Shown here one piece after another: positions 8,774-18,945 of a stretch of DNA of 64,000 bases. A program made the translations under genes and the position numbers. The notes under the pieces were generated by a model. That model made no database searches, was not told the DNA's origin, and saw only the letters and a program-made list of their open reading frames with translations. Source of the DNA: Campylobacter pinnipediorum subsp. pinnipediorum (GTDB lineage: Bacteria > Campylobacterota > Campylobacteria > Campylobacterales > Campylobacteraceae). Where the stretch lies: the NCBI RefSeq assembly GCF_002021925.1, contig NZ_CP012546.1, positions 1,426,001 through 1,490,000 of the forward strand. Direction: 5' to 3'. Numbering within the stretch: the first letter of the stretch is position 1; every line of letters begins with the position of its first letter.

Positions 8774-10723
8774 TTATCCAATATTTTTTGTATTATCAAT
8801 ATAATTTCCTTGCATGCTTTTTATACCAAGTTCAATCAATTTATTTTTTTGCTCTTCATTTTCTACACCTATTGCTATTATATCAATTCCTTTTGAACTT
8901 GTTATAGTATCTAGTGATTTTTTAGTATACTCACCCTCTTTATCACCGAAAAAATCTATAATATTTGCTGATCTGATCTTTACATAGTCAGGATTTAAGT
9001 CTTTTAGTTTTTCTATGCTTATAGGGTTTATATCAAAATGATCTAATCCGAAACCAAGCCTATATTTTCGTAAAATAGAAGCGAGTTTTAATACGCTAGA
9101 TATAGATATATCATTCTTATTTGGAATTTCTATATATATTTTAGTTTTAGAACTAAGCCTAATATTTTTAAACAAATTTGTTAATTTATCAAAATTTTCA
9201 TCAGAGCTTATCACTTCTTTACCTAGGTTAACTGCAATAGCATTTTCATTAAAAATATTCTCTGATATCATATTTTCTACTTTTTTTATTACATAAAAAT
9301 CAAGTAATGCGCTCAAACCAAGCTCATTTACCATAGGCATAAAATAAGAAGCCATCTGCCATTTATTATTTTTATCAACCAACCTTAAATATAACTCCAT
9401 ATGTTCCAAATCACCATCTAAATTTAAAACATTTTGAGAAGCAAATTTAAACATATCATATTTCATTGAGTTCATTATAAGGGACCTATACTCCTCTTTA
9501 CCAAGCACTAAAGTATGTTTTTTGTTTTCAAAAATCTTATACTTAAAATTTCCGTTTGCTTTAGATTCAGCTAATGTGACATCTGCTGCTGTTAAGATTT
9601 GTTTTAAGCTATTATCCGGGTTATAATCAACAATAGCTATATTTACACCAAAAATATTATCATTTATGCCAAAACATAACATCGAACTCTTAACATCTTT
9701 AATGCTATTATCAATAAAATTTAAAATTTTATTTGAAGATAATCCATCAAACAAAACCATAAAATCATTGTCTGATATTCTACAAACAAAAGATGTTTTA
9801 TCTATATCTTGTGAATTTTTATTAAAAATTTGCGAAATCTCTTTTAAAAAGCCATGCAACTTTTCAAAGCCTAAATTATTTTTAAGATTTATTAAATTGT
9901 TGCAACTGATTAACACAATACAGCCGCTAGAATACTCTTCGCTAGAAAGATACTCAGAAAACTTTGTTTGAAAATATCTTCTATTATAAAGCCCTGTTGT
10001 AGAATCCATATAGAGTAATTCTTGATATTTGTTTAAGGTTTGAGCCTCTTTTTCAAATATATTTTTTACCTTCTCAACCATTGAATTCATAGCTAACACC
10101 ATATGTTTTAAATCAGTGGTAAAAGGTATTTTATCTTGTATAATAAATTTATTTCCAAGAATAGCCTCTGCTTGGGTTTGTGCTCTTGTAAGTGGCCTAA
10201 ATATAAACTTTAATCCAACATAAACAAATAAAATCATAGCAATAAAAATTAAAAAAAGAGCAATAAATATGCTTTTAATACTATTATACAATTCATAATA
10301 AGCCATTCCCACACTACTTTGAACATAAAGTGTACCAAATTGACTCCAGCCAGACATAATTTCACTTTTTGCAACAGGAGGATTAAATTTTATATTATTA
10401 GCAAACCAATCAGGAATTCCAACAAGAGAAAGCTTTTGGTTATTCTCAATCAAAACATTTCCATCAACATCAACCAATTTAATCATTTGATAATATCCAC
10501 TATCAAAAATAGAATTAATCATAGTTTCAATTAATGGGATATCGCCGGCTTCAATTGATGGTTTGATAGATAACCCTAAAGATGTTGCTGTATGGCTAGC
10601 ATTAGCACCCAATTGATCATCTATATAGTTATTTAAACTATTAAAATTGATAAAACCTACTACTAAAAATATAATAAACCCAAAAGTAATAATAGCAACC
10701 ATAATTTGTTTAAAAAGTGTCAT
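8774..10723 (-). CDS. lapD: LapD-like c-di-GMP receptor with degenerate GGDEF and EAL domains
   Basis: A 649-residue inner-membrane protein. A first span lies at 8-27, a periplasmic domain at about 30-148, a second span at 151-171, then HAMP-like, GGDEF-like and EAL-like domains. The GGDEF site reads ISDNDF (316-321) and the EAL position reads ELYLRL (443-448), so neither synthesis nor hydrolysis is expected; LapD proteins bind c-di-GMP through the EAL fold. The periplasmic segment GWSQFGTLYV puts W126 where LapD uses a tryptophan to grip LapG. The start overlaps the upstream LapG-like gene by four bases, as expected for a receptor-protease pair. Confidence 0.9.
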   Translation of the reverse strand: MTLFKQIMVAIITFGFIIFLVVGFINFNSLNNYIDDQLGANASHTATSLGLSIKPSIEAGDIPLIETMINSIFDSGYYQMIKLVDVDGNVLIENNQKLSLVGIPDWFANNIKFNPPVAKSEIMSGWSQFGTLYVQSSVGMAYYELYNSIKSIFIALFLIFIAMILFVYVGLKFIFRPLTRAQTQAEAILGNKFIIQDKIPFTTDLKHMVLAMNSMVEKVKNIFEKEAQTLNKYQELLYMDSTTGLYNRRYFQTKFSEYLSSEEYSSGCIVLISCNNLINLKNNLGFEKLHGFLKEISQIFNKNSQDIDKTSFVCRISDNDFMVLFDGLSSNKILNFIDNSIKDVKSSMLCFGINDNIFGVNIAIVDYNPDNSLKQILTAADVTLAESKANGNFKYKIFENKKHTLVLGKEEYRSLIMNSMKYDMFKFASQNVLNLDGDLEHMELYLRLVDKNNKWQMASYFMPMVNELGLSALLDFYVIKKVENMISENIFNENAIAVNLGKEVISSDENFDKLTNLFKNIRLSSKTKIYIEIPNKNDISISSVLKLASILRKYRLGFGLDHFDINPISIEKLKDLNPDYVKIRSANIIDFFGDKEGEYTKKSLDTITSSKGIDIIAIGVENEEQKNKLIELGIKSMQGNYIDNTKNIG

Positions 10724-11385
10724 AAACCCTCTTTCTTTATTCTATCAACCAAATCAATCCATTTAGGATTTTGTTTTTTATTCCCTCCTGGAACAACCTG
10801 CCCTAAACCTTCTTGTTTAGCTAAATATAGAGAATCTCCATTGAAACTATATACAGGAATTAAATCTTTTCTTTGTGTGGCAATTTTAATATTTCCATTA
10901 ATATTATCCAAAACAAGCGGTATTGATTTTGGTGTTTCGTAGTATGATAAAACCATGTGAGCTTGATTATGTTTAATAGCTTTTACATATGTAAAATAAA
11001 GTTTATTTGTAGCAATACCGAGTTGTTTTAAAGTAAAATATTTAGCTATAACATAATCTTCACAATCGCCAGCACCTTTACCTATAAACTCCATTCTAGT
11101 AGCCCAATAATCTTTTTTATTCCAAACTTTCAAGTCATCTTGCCATCTAAATGAATTAAAAAAATTATTAACTCGGACTAATTTTTCACTTTCACTTGCA
11201 TTAGCAATTGAGCTCATTAAGCTATTTAAAGCAACAGCTCTTTTTCTAGCATTTTCTCCGTAACGTATCTCAATATTTTTAATAGCTGATGATTTTATGA
11301 ATTCATCAGCTAAAGCAAAAAAAATAGAACAAAATAAAAATATCAAAGGTAAATTAAAGAAAATTTTACCTTTATTTTTGATCAT
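10720..11385 (-). CDS. lapG: LapG-like periplasmic cysteine protease
   Basis: A 221-residue transglutaminase-fold cysteine protease. An N-terminal hydrophobic segment (residues 9-26) acts as signal or anchor. The triad is C108 in GAGDCEDYVIAK, H143 in NQAHMVLSYY and D160 in LVLDNI; the Asp/Glu residues flanking C108 match the calcium site of LapG. It resembles canonical Pseudomonas LapG more closely than the second copy at 3400-4023. Known LapG cleaves the adhesin N-terminal retention module when LapD lets it go at low c-di-GMP. The ATGA overlap with the LapD-like gene supports pairing with that receptor. Confidence 0.92.
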   Translation of the reverse strand: MIKNKGKIFFNLPLIFLFCSIFFALADEFIKSSAIKNIEIRYGENARKRAVALNSLMSSIANASESEKLVRVNNFFNSFRWQDDLKVWNKKDYWATRMEFIGKGAGDCEDYVIAKYFTLKQLGIATNKLYFTYVKAIKHNQAHMVLSYYETPKSIPLVLDNINGNIKIATQRKDLIPVYSFNGDSLYLAKQEGLGQVVPGGNKKQNPKWIDLVDRIKKEGL

Positions 11386-11394
11386 TTAACGAAC

Positions 11395-13143
11395 TTACCT
11401 CAAGTCATTTGCAATACTGCATGCACCTTGTATATATTTTTGGGCAAATCCAGGCTCAAAACTATCAGTTATAAGCCCCATATTGTCTAATAATCTATAT
11501 TTGGCATACAATAAAGCTGTTTCATTCTCTATAGTCTCTTTTAAAGCACTATTATATTCATTTTCAGCATCTAGCAAATTAATTAAATCCCTGCGGCCTA
11601 TTTTAAACTCATCTTGATAAGAATCTAATGTTAACTTGGCATATTCAATATGCTCATTTAAATAAGCCATTTTCTTTTGCTCTAATACATAACTCTGCCA
11701 AGAAAATTTTAAACTTTCTTGCAAATCTCTAGTAAGTGCATCCAAGGCTTGCTGTTCTTGTGATACAAGTAGCTGGCTCTTTTCGTTATCTAATTTATCT
11801 ATACCTTTATTATAAATATTATATTTAAATCTAAGCAATGCATCAAGTGTTGTATCTTCATAATTATCATATAAAACATTACTATGATCATATTTTCCAG
11901 AAACTTCTAAATCAAGTTTTGGTCTAAAAGGTGCTTCTTTTTCTTTTACAACAGATTCGGACATTGCTATATTTGCTTTTTGAACCAATATAGAAGGATT
12001 GCACAACATAGCTCTATCGTAAACATCTTTTTCTGAACTAGGTAACGTTATTTGAAATTCTGGAAATGCTAAATTTTCAACTGAAACCTTATGTCCATAT
12101 AATTTCTCAAATGTTGTAACGGCATCTATGTAATTATTTTGAGCCGAGATTAAATTAGATTGAGCTAAAGTATATCTAGAGCCAGCCTGTCTCTCTTCTG
12201 ACGCAACACCAAAGCCAGCCTGAGCTCTATCTCTTATTTGGTTATAAATTTCTTCATGACTTTTTACACTTTGCTCTTCGATGTCAAGTATTTTTTTAGT
12301 TTTTATAAGCTCTAAATAAGCATTAACAACCTGCAAAGATAATCTATCCGCAGTTTGTGAAATACTATAAGCAGCAGAATCAAGCCTTGCACTTTGAGAA
12401 TTGATTCTATTTTTATCGGCACCGCCATTATAAATATTTTCTGTTAATGTCAATGTTGAAGCACTTACCCTTCCATCACCTTTTCTTGTAGAAGAACCAT
12501 CATCTAGCCGTTTTGATTCATAGCCAACATGGGATGAAAGATCAAGAGTGGGATAGTAAGCATTTTTTGCTATTTTCAAATCTTTTCCAACTTGTAAATA
12601 ACTAAACTCCGAAGCTTTAATATTAGGATTTTCATTTAAAACAGTTTTTACAACACTATCTAAGGATAATGTTTTTTTATTTATGAAGTTAGATTGTTCA
12701 TCTGCTTTATCAATTGGCATATCGTTTACTACCGGTTGAGATAAATATTCATCTATTAATGGCTTGTGTTGACTAGTTTGAGTATCTTTGATATTTTCAC
12801 TAACAGTTTTATAGTCACTTTCTTTTTTTATTTTTATAAAGGAATCTTCATGTCCAGAAACTTGTCTTATTTTAGACAAAAGTTTATCAGCTTCGGCTTT
12901 AGAAATCGGTTTTGTATCAATAAATAAAACTTTTTGCTTATTGCCAGACACATAACTGTCAAATTTATATAAATCACCAGCACCTTTTACTCTTTCTTGT
13001 AATTGATTGATAACACTACTTATAGCTTCATCGCTTCTATTTTTATCATAAGTACCAACAAAAATTCTATAGGCTAAATCTTCAGCATTTAAACAAGAAA
13101 TGCCAAGGGCCACAAAAACACTAACAGAGACAACTTTTTTCAT
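11395..13143 (-). CDS. lapE: TolC-family outer-membrane channel with SPOR-like N-terminus (LapE-like)
   Basis: A 582-residue outer-membrane efflux protein. A signal peptide (1-20) is followed by a SPOR-like domain (about 23-107, starting YRIFVGTYDKNRSDEAI), a linker, and the two outer-membrane efflux repeats (about 165-575), containing NPNIKASE, TLTLTENIYNGG and YNSALKETIENETALLYAKY. SPOR domains bind peptidoglycan stripped of stem peptides, typically at division sites, so the channel may be localised. It is the first gene of the operon. An AAGGA site lies about 12 bases before the ATG. Confidence 0.92.
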   Translation of the reverse strand: MKKVVSVSVFVALGISCLNAEDLAYRIFVGTYDKNRSDEAISSVINQLQERVKGAGDLYKFDSYVSGNKQKVLFIDTKPISKAEADKLLSKIRQVSGHEDSFIKIKKESDYKTVSENIKDTQTSQHKPLIDEYLSQPVVNDMPIDKADEQSNFINKKTLSLDSVVKTVLNENPNIKASEFSYLQVGKDLKIAKNAYYPTLDLSSHVGYESKRLDDGSSTRKGDGRVSASTLTLTENIYNGGADKNRINSQSARLDSAAYSISQTADRLSLQVVNAYLELIKTKKILDIEEQSVKSHEEIYNQIRDRAQAGFGVASEERQAGSRYTLAQSNLISAQNNYIDAVTTFEKLYGHKVSVENLAFPEFQITLPSSEKDVYDRAMLCNPSILVQKANIAMSESVVKEKEAPFRPKLDLEVSGKYDHSNVLYDNYEDTTLDALLRFKYNIYNKGIDKLDNEKSQLLVSQEQQALDALTRDLQESLKFSWQSYVLEQKKMAYLNEHIEYAKLTLDSYQDEFKIGRRDLINLLDAENEYNSALKETIENETALLYAKYRLLDNMGLITDSFEPGFAQKYIQGACSIANDLR

Positions 13144-13462
13144 AATTATTTAACATCCTTTTCTGCGAATTAATAAAAATTCAGCTAACTTTTAATGATA
13201 CTTTAATTTTGATTAAAAATCAATATAAAAAAATATTTTAACTTACATTTAATTATTGTATTTTTATTTACAAAATATTAGGCTCAACCTGATTGTATTC
13301 TAACTACAAAGATTTAATTTTTAATACTAAAAAATTAACGAAAATGCTATTTTACTATTTAAATTTTACCGTATTTAGTGTATAAAATTTCTTGATTTTT
13401 ATCCTAAAATTAAATTTTATTTATGTTTTATGCCATACAATTAAAATTCCTCAAAGTTGCAA
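13144..13462. other. 319-base gap upstream of the secretion operon
   Basis: This AT-rich gap between the start of the TolC-like gene and the end of hemN holds the presumed operon promoter and the palindrome described separately. I see no ORF with a ribosome binding site, no tRNA and no strong terminator in it. Confidence 0.6.
13195..13223 (-). promoter_or_regulatory. Candidate promoter and palindromic operator of the secretion operon
   Basis: Reading leftward, TATCAT at 13200-13195 is a plausible -10 box about 50 bases before the first gene. A perfect inverted repeat TTGATT-AAA-AATCAA lies at 13209-13223, where a -35 element would be. The overlap suggests a regulator site, possibly for the operon's own LuxR-type protein; this is inference from position and symmetry only. 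Confidence 0.35.
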
Positions 13463-14824
13463 CTATATAGTTTTTGAAAAGCGTCTTAAATTTTCAGGAA
13501 GTTTCTTTAAATACTCATCAAAACACATAGCTATATTTCTAATTATCATACTACCAGTTTGATTTACTATTATTTTTTTATCTTTTATCTCAAAAAAGTC
13601 TTTCAAATAATCAAGCTCTTTTAATTCATCACTAAAATGATCAAAAAAGTCTATACCAAACTCATCTTCTATTGATTTGATATCAAGCATAAAATTACTC
13701 ATCAGACTCATTATCACGGCTTTTCTAAGAAGATCCTCATCGCTTAGGTAAATCCCCTTTGAATAAGGAAGCCTGTCATTATCTATAGCTTGTTCGTATA
13801 AATCCAAATCTTTATGATTTTGCGAATAATGTCGTTTGCATTCAGATATACTAGTGACACCTATGCCTATAAGATCAGAGCCACCCTTTGTCGTATATCC
13901 TTGGAAATTTCTATGCAAACTACCATTTTTTAAAGCCTTAAACAACTCATCATTTGGTTTTGCAAAGTGATCCATTCCTATCATGCTATAGCCATTACTT
14001 GTAAAAAATTCTATCGTGTGTTTTAAAATTTCAAGTTTTGTTTTTGGATTTGGTAATGTCGCCTCATCAAATTTTCTCATAGTCTTCTTAATCCAAGGAA
14101 CATGAGCATAATTAAACACGGCAAGCCTATCGGGGTTTAATATAAGTGCCTTTTTTAAGGTGTCTTTAAAACTATCTAAACTTTGATAAGGAAGGCCGTA
14201 AATAAGATCCATATTAATTGAGTTTATACCATATCTTCTAGCTAATTCTACTGCATTTTTAGTAACTTCAAATGGCTGAATTCTATGAATTTCTTTTTGG
14301 ACATCATCATTAAAATCTTGAACGCCATAGCTAATTCTATTAAATCCGTGAGATGTTAAAACTTTTATCTGATCTTCATTTAAAAATCTAGGATCGATCT
14401 CACAGCTTATCTCCGCATCATCTGTGAAATTCGTAAATTTAGACTTAATTATATTTATAATTCTATCTAGCTGCTCTGCGCTATAAAAAGTTGGAGTTCC
14501 TCCACCAAAATGAAGCTGTAAAACAGGTATTTTGGTATCAAGATATCTACTTAGGATTTCTATCTCTTTTTGCAAATATCCTATATAACGCTCTTTCTTA
14601 TCTTCTTTACTAGTATAAATAACATTACAGCCACAAAAATAACAGGCGCTTCTACAAAACGGAAGATGAAAATAAAGAGATAATGGTCTTGACTTATCTT
14701 TGCTTTGCAATTGTTTTAAATAATCCTCATAGCTAAACTTATCACTAAACTCAGGTGCTGTTGGGTAGCTTGTATATCTAGGACCAGGTCTTGAATACTT
14801 TACATAAGCGTCAAAATTAATCAT
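13463..14824 (-). CDS. hemN: Oxygen-independent coproporphyrinogen III oxidase
   Basis: A 453-residue radical SAM enzyme that decarboxylates coproporphyrinogen III to protoporphyrinogen IX in heme synthesis under low oxygen. It begins with [15 protein letters not shown], typical of true HemN, and carries the CxxxCxxC-type cluster motif as [11 protein letters not shown] near residues 55-65. [12 protein letters not shown] and [12 protein letters not shown]-like segments fit the family. The start overlaps the DUF2603 gene by eight bases. The length equals the usual 450-460 residues. Confidence 0.96.
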   Translation of the reverse strand: MINFDAYVKYSRPGPRYTSYPTAPEFSDKFSYEDYLKQLQSKDKSRPLSLYFHLPFCRSACYFCGCNVIYTSKEDKKERYIGYLQKEIEILSRYLDTKIPVLQLHFGGGTPTFYSAEQLDRIINIIKSKFTNFTDDAEISCEIDPRFLNEDQIKVLTSHGFNRISYGVQDFNDDVQKEIHRIQPFEVTKNAVELARRYGINSINMDLIYGLPYQSLDSFKDTLKKALILNPDRLAVFNYAHVPWIKKTMRKFDEATLPNPKTKLEILKHTIEFFTSNGYSMIGMDHFAKPNDELFKALKNGSLHRNFQGYTTKGGSDLIGIGVTSISECKRHYSQNHKDLDLYEQAIDNDRLPYSKGIYLSDEDLLRKAVIMSLMSNFMLDIKSIEDEFGIDFFDHFSDELKELDYLKDFFEIKDKKIIVNQTGSMIIRNIAMCFDEYLKKLPENLRRFSKTI

Positions 14825-15302
14825 TATTTGCCTCTTTTTTAAATTTCATAATCTCTTTCATATCTACAAATAAATTTGGATATTGTTTTTTAATAGTTCT
14901 TAAAAGTTTATCAAGATCCACACTAAATCCATTTTTGTTTTCATTTTTTGCTATTTTTTTAATCTCATCCATAGCAACAACCCAAACATCACTAAAATCA
15001 ATAGGGATATTTTGCCATATTGTCTTTTCTAGTCTTAGGTCAAAATTTTCTTTTTGTGTTTTTCTATAAGCTTGTATTAAATCAGAAAGAGATTTTACAG
15101 ATACCATTGTATGCAAATTTTGATTTTCATCTATACCAAACCAAGGTTCTATACCATCCCAAGAGCCACTTTTTAAGCTCAAAGCTCTCTCGTTTGGATT
15201 TTCAGTTGGAGTTATTTCAAATATAGTTCTTTCTTCTTCTTCCAATCCAAGAGAGTTACTTATCTCATCTATTTTTTCATAAGCACTTTTCTTTTCATTC
15301 AT
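14817..15302 (-). CDS. DUF2603 (UPF0763) family protein
   Basis: A 161-residue soluble protein of a family I know only from Campylobacter and relatives. It contains the recognisable run [15 protein letters not shown] and a C-terminal basic helix ending in [10 protein letters not shown]. Function is unknown. It is translationally coupled to hemN by an eight-base overlap, an association I also recall from C. jejuni, so a role linked to heme synthesis or low-oxygen growth is possible but unproven. Confidence 0.85.
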   Translation of the reverse strand: MNEKKSAYEKIDEISNSLGLEEEERTIFEITPTENPNERALSLKSGSWDGIEPWFGIDENQNLHTMVSVKSLSDLIQAYRKTQKENFDLRLEKTIWQNIPIDFSDVWVVAMDEIKKIAKNENKNGFSVDLDKLLRTIKKQYPNLFVDMKEIMKFKKEANND

Positions 15303-15325
15303 AATCTATTTCCTTAATTATAACT

Positions 15326-16240
15326 TTATCTATATTTATCAAGCCAAACCATTATAGCTTTTTGCACATGAAGCCTATTTTCAGCTTCATCAAAAATTTC
15401 ATCGCTATGTTTTTCAAAAACACTCTCACTAACTTCATACCCCTTATAAGCAGGAAGACAATGTAAAAACATAGCATTTTTAGAAGCTAATTTCATTATA
15501 TCGTCATTAACAGTAAAACCTTTAAAATCACGAATTCTTTGAGCTTTTTGCTCTTCTTGACCCATAGATATCCAAGTATCAGTTGTTACAACATCGGCAT
15601 TTTCAATAGCTTTTTTTATATCATTTGTTATGATTATTTTTGCACCTGATTTTTCTGAATTTTTAAGAGCTTTTGACAATACTTCACTATTTACTTCATA
15701 ACCAACAGGTGTAGCCACTCTTAGCTCAAATCCCATTTTTGAAGCTAGCATTAGCCAAGAATGAGTTATATTGTTTCCATCGCCAACATAAGCAACACTT
15801 CCTAAATGGTCTCTTTCAACCATAGTAAGATAATCAGCCAAAATTTGACAAGGATGATAGATATCACTTAATCCATTAATAACAGGTATTGATGAAAACT
15901 TAGCAAACTCATCTAATGTATCGTGAGAATTTACCCTAAGCATAGCCATATCACACATTCTACTAATAACCCTTGATGTATCTTTTATACTCTCTCCGCG
16001 ACCTATTTGAATATCATTTTTTGATAAAAAAAGTGCATAACCACCAAGCTCAAACATTCCAACTTCAAAACTAACTCTTGTTCTAGTAGAGCTTTTTTCA
16101 AATATCATTGCAAGTTTTTGATTTTTAAGATAAGGCTTGTAGTTTTTCTCTTTACTCTCTTTTTTGATACTAATAGCAAGTTGTATTATCTCATTTATCT
16201 CATCCTTACTAAAATCATCCAAGGTTAAAAAATGTCTCAT
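15326..16240 (-). CDS. argF: Ornithine carbamoyltransferase
   Basis: A 304-residue anabolic enzyme forming citrulline from ornithine and carbamoyl phosphate. The carbamoyl phosphate motif is [15 protein letters not shown] near residues 49-63, followed by HPCQILAD near 129 and the ornithine/catalytic loop [10 protein letters not shown] near 257. The ATG overlaps the hemB stop (ATGA), so the two are co-translated. The length fits ArgF. Confidence 0.96.
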   Translation of the reverse strand: MRHFLTLDDFSKDEINEIIQLAISIKKESKEKNYKPYLKNQKLAMIFEKSSTRTRVSFEVGMFELGGYALFLSKNDIQIGRGESIKDTSRVISRMCDMAMLRVNSHDTLDEFAKFSSIPVINGLSDIYHPCQILADYLTMVERDHLGSVAYVGDGNNITHSWLMLASKMGFELRVATPVGYEVNSEVLSKALKNSEKSGAKIIITNDIKKAIENADVVTTDTWISMGQEEQKAQRIRDFKGFTVNDDIMKLASKNAMFLHCLPAYKGYEVSESVFEKHSDEIFDEAENRLHVQKAIMVWLDKYR

Positions 16241-17214
16241 TTTGCACTCTTTAATGCCAAAGCAACCTCTTTTGCATGATAGGTTATAATCAAATCAGCC
16301 CCAGCTCTTTTAAATCCTACCAATGTTTCAAACATCACCCTATCATAATCAATCACACCAGCTTTTGCAGCAGCTTTTAACATAGCATATTCACCACTAA
16401 CATTATAAGTACAAATAGGAAGTCTGGTGACATCTCTTAGCTCTCTTATTATGTCAAGATAAGCAAGTGCTGGTTTTACCATAAGTATGTCAGCACCTTG
16501 TTTTTCATCTTCTAAACTCTCATTTATAGCTTCAAGCCTATTAGCACTATCAATCTGATAGCTTCTTCTATCGCCAAAGCTAGGTGTTGATTCGGCTACA
16601 TCACGAAAAGGTCCGTAATAAGCCGATGCAAATTTTGTAGAATAAGCCATAATAGGAAGATTTTCATATCCATTGCTATCAAGAGCACTTCTTAAAGTTT
16701 GTATTATTCCATCCATCATACCACTTGGAGCTATCATATCAGCACCATTTTTAGCGTGAATCAAAGCCTGTTTTGCTGAAATTTCAAGAGTAGCATCATT
16801 ATCAACGGTTTGATGAACATGATCTAATATACCGCAATGTCCGTGGTCTGTATATTCACAAAAACAAAGATCGGTTATAACAAATAATTTTGGGAACTTG
16901 CTTTTTATAGCGCGAAGTGTTTTTGCAATAATTCCATCATCGCTCAAAGCATCACTTCCTATACTATCTTTTATCTCAGGTATACCAAATAAAATAATTG
17001 ACTTTATGCCTAGATTTATTATTTCTTCACACTCTTTTAAAATTTCATCTTGGCTAAGCTGAAAAACACCCGGCATAGAAGATATCTCTTTTTTTATATT
17101 TGTTCCAGGAACGACAAAAAGGGGATATATCAAGTCATTAACACTAAGTGTTGTCTCTTTGAGTATCTCTCGTAAATTCTCATTTATCCTAAGTCTTCTA
17201 AAACGCTTAAACAT
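16237..17214 (-). CDS. hemB: Delta-aminolevulinic acid dehydratase (porphobilinogen synthase)
   Basis: A 325-residue enzyme joining two 5-aminolevulinate molecules to porphobilinogen. Motifs include [14 protein letters not shown], the metal-binding segment, [11 protein letters not shown] with the Schiff-base lysine, and [15 protein letters not shown] with the other catalytic lysine. The start [11 protein letters not shown] at 17214 has an AAAGG site upstream and matches the family; the 15-codon longer form would reach into the divergent ribA promoter. It is followed by argF with a four-base overlap. Confidence 0.96.
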   Translation of the reverse strand: MFKRFRRLRINENLREILKETTLSVNDLIYPLFVVPGTNIKKEISSMPGVFQLSQDEILKECEEIINLGIKSIILFGIPEIKDSIGSDALSDDGIIAKTLRAIKSKFPKLFVITDLCFCEYTDHGHCGILDHVHQTVDNDATLEISAKQALIHAKNGADMIAPSGMMDGIIQTLRSALDSNGYENLPIMAYSTKFASAYYGPFRDVAESTPSFGDRRSYQIDSANRLEAINESLEDEKQGADILMVKPALAYLDIIRELRDVTRLPICTYNVSGEYAMLKAAAKAGVIDYDRVMFETLVGFKRAGADLIITYHAKEVALALKSAK

Positions 17215-17277
17215 AATTTTGCCTTTTATTTGATAAAATGTTTGATAAAAGTTTATCATAGTTGGAGTAAATTTAAA

Positions 17278-17850
17278 ATGAAAATAGAAATTTCTGATGT
17301 TGCAAATTTACCTTCTAGATTTGGAAAGTACAAATTAAAAGCATTCAAAGAAAACGAAAAAGAACACCTAGCAATATACAAAGAACCACTAGAAGAAATA
17401 GTAAACGTAAGAATACATTCTGAATGTCTAACAGGAGATGCGATAGGAAGCTTAAAGTGTGACTGCAGAGATCAGCTTGAAGCTAGTTTAAGTTTCATAG
17501 AAAAAAATAGCGGCATGGTTATTTATCTAAGACAAGAAGGAAGAAATATAGGGCTTTTAAACAAAATCAACGCTTATGCTTTACAAGATAAAGGATTTGA
17601 CACGATACAAGCAAATCATCAGCTTGGTTTTAAGTCAGATGAAAGAACATATGAAATAGTTGATTTTATACTAGAACATTTTGGTATCAAAAAGATAAAA
17701 TTATTGACAAACAATCCAGAAAAACTCAAAGGACTCAAAAAAGTTGAGATAGTTTCAAGAATTCCTATCATAATAAAATCAAACAAATTTAATGAATCTT
17801 ATCTAAAAATCAAGCAAGAACAAATGGGGCATATGCTTAAAGATGAGTAA
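17278..17850 (+). CDS. ribA: GTP cyclohydrolase II
   Basis: A 190-residue stand-alone RibA, first enzyme of riboflavin synthesis. Zinc ligands appear as [20 protein letters not shown], followed by RQEGRNIGL and the Arg/Tyr catalytic region, and [12 protein letters not shown] near the C-terminus. The ATG at 17278 follows a GGAG site and gives the usual start [16 protein letters not shown]; 16 further upstream codons in frame look like leader sequence. It overlaps rsmG by eight bases and is divergent from hemB. Confidence 0.95.
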   Translation: MKIEISDVANLPSRFGKYKLKAFKENEKEHLAIYKEPLEEIVNVRIHSECLTGDAIGSLKCDCRDQLEASLSFIEKNSGMVIYLRQEGRNIGLLNKINAYALQDKGFDTIQANHQLGFKSDERTYEIVDFILEHFGIKKIKLLTNNPEKLKGLKKVEIVSRIPIIIKSNKFNESYLKIKQEQMGHMLKDE

Positions 17851-18370
17851 TTTTGAAGAAAATGTGGATAAATTTAGTGAAATTTTAAAACAATTTAATA
17901 AAATTCACAGCCTTACAAATTATAAAGATATAAAAAACCAAGTTATGGATAGCATAGCACCACTTGAGTTTTTAGATATCAATCCAAAAATAGCAATAGA
18001 TATAGGCTCAGGAGCTGGTTTTCCAGCTATATTTTTAGCTATGAAGATACAAGAATGCCAGTGGCATCTATTTGAGCCAAATTTAAAAAAATCATCTTTT
18101 CTTAGCTATGTAAAGATAAATCTTGGATTAAAAAACATAACAGTACATAGCAAAAAAATTCAAGAAAGCGAACAGTTCAAAGCTGACTTGATAACTTCAA
18201 GGGCATTAATGAAAACAAAAGATTTGATACAAATTTGTGATGGTTTTTATGATGAAAATACAAAATTTATGCTTTATAAAGGTTCTAGTGTTGTAGATGA
18301 ACTAGATGGACTTGAAGCAAAAATTTACAATGACAAAAATAGAAATTATATAATAATGAGCGTAAAATGA
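17843..18370 (+). CDS. rsmG: 16S rRNA (guanine-527-N7)-methyltransferase
   Basis: A 175-residue RsmG (GidB). The SAM-binding motif [16 protein letters not shown] is at about residues 53-68, preceded by SLTNYKD and followed by [11 protein letters not shown]. It modifies G527 in the decoding region; loss gives low-level streptomycin resistance in other bacteria. It overlaps ribA by eight bases and the next gene by four. Confidence 0.94.
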   Translation: MSNFEENVDKFSEILKQFNKIHSLTNYKDIKNQVMDSIAPLEFLDINPKIAIDIGSGAGFPAIFLAMKIQECQWHLFEPNLKKSSFLSYVKINLGLKNITVHSKKIQESEQFKADLITSRALMKTKDLIQICDGFYDENTKFMLYKGSSVVDELDGLEAKIYNDKNRNYIIMSVK

Positions 18371-18570
18371 TAGCTAAATTTTTAACACTTGCGACAATAC
18401 TTTTTATCCTTTATGTTTTGTTTTTTAAAAAGAAAAAACAAGCACCAAAGGAAGAAAAAGAGATAGAAAATTTTGTTCAATGTTCAAAATGTGGAACTTT
18501 TGTAACAACAAAAAGTGCGATTTTAAGTAGCGGACAATACATATGCAAAGACTGTATAAAAGGCAAATAA
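18367..18570 (+). CDS. Small membrane protein with zinc-ribbon tail (PP0621-like)
   Basis: A 67-residue protein with one N-terminal membrane span (residues 3-20) followed by a lysine-rich stretch and a four-cysteine knuckle: CSKCGTF and CKDCIKG. Similar short proteins are annotated as PP0621 family. It overlaps the rsmG stop by ATGA and is directly followed by the next gene. Function is unknown. Confidence 0.8.
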   Translation: MIAKFLTLATILFILYVLFFKKKKQAPKEEKEIENFVQCSKCGTFVTTKSAILSSGQYICKDCIKGK

Positions 18571-18945
18571 ATGAAAATCATAGGTCATCCTTTAATAAAA
18601 AGCAAAGATATATTTTTTGTAGATAAGATAGATGAAAGTCTTAAAGAAAAGAGTGTTCTTTTTAGATACAATCACGAACTTATAAAAAAGGCTGCGGAGC
18701 TTGGTTTAGAGTTTAGTATAGAGTGCTTTAACACACAACAAGCACTAATTGCAAACGCTATAAATGCTGAGCTTATAGTGTGTGATGAAAATACAGCACT
18801 TAAATTTAGCGAACTTGCTGAGTTTTATATGTTTGATAGCAAAATCGCCTGTGTTATACAAGATGAAAACGAACTTGAAAAACTAGCAAAGCTAAAGGTT
18901 GATGTGGCTATTTTTAAAGAAGCGATAAAAAATGGAAATTTTTAA
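18571..18945 (+). CDS. Conserved hypothetical protein, 124 aa
   Basis: A soluble alpha/beta protein that I cannot assign to a named family. It has alternating strands and helices (KIIGHPLIKSKDIFFVDKI, later ELIVCDENTALKFSELAEFY), with no catalytic motif. It starts one base after the zinc-ribbon protein and overlaps htpX by 14 bases, so it belongs to the rsmG-htpX operon. Confidence 0.75.
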   Translation: MKIIGHPLIKSKDIFFVDKIDESLKEKSVLFRYNHELIKKAAELGLEFSIECFNTQQALIANAINAELIVCDENTALKFSELAEFYMFDSKIACVIQDENELEKLAKLKVDVAIFKEAIKNGNF

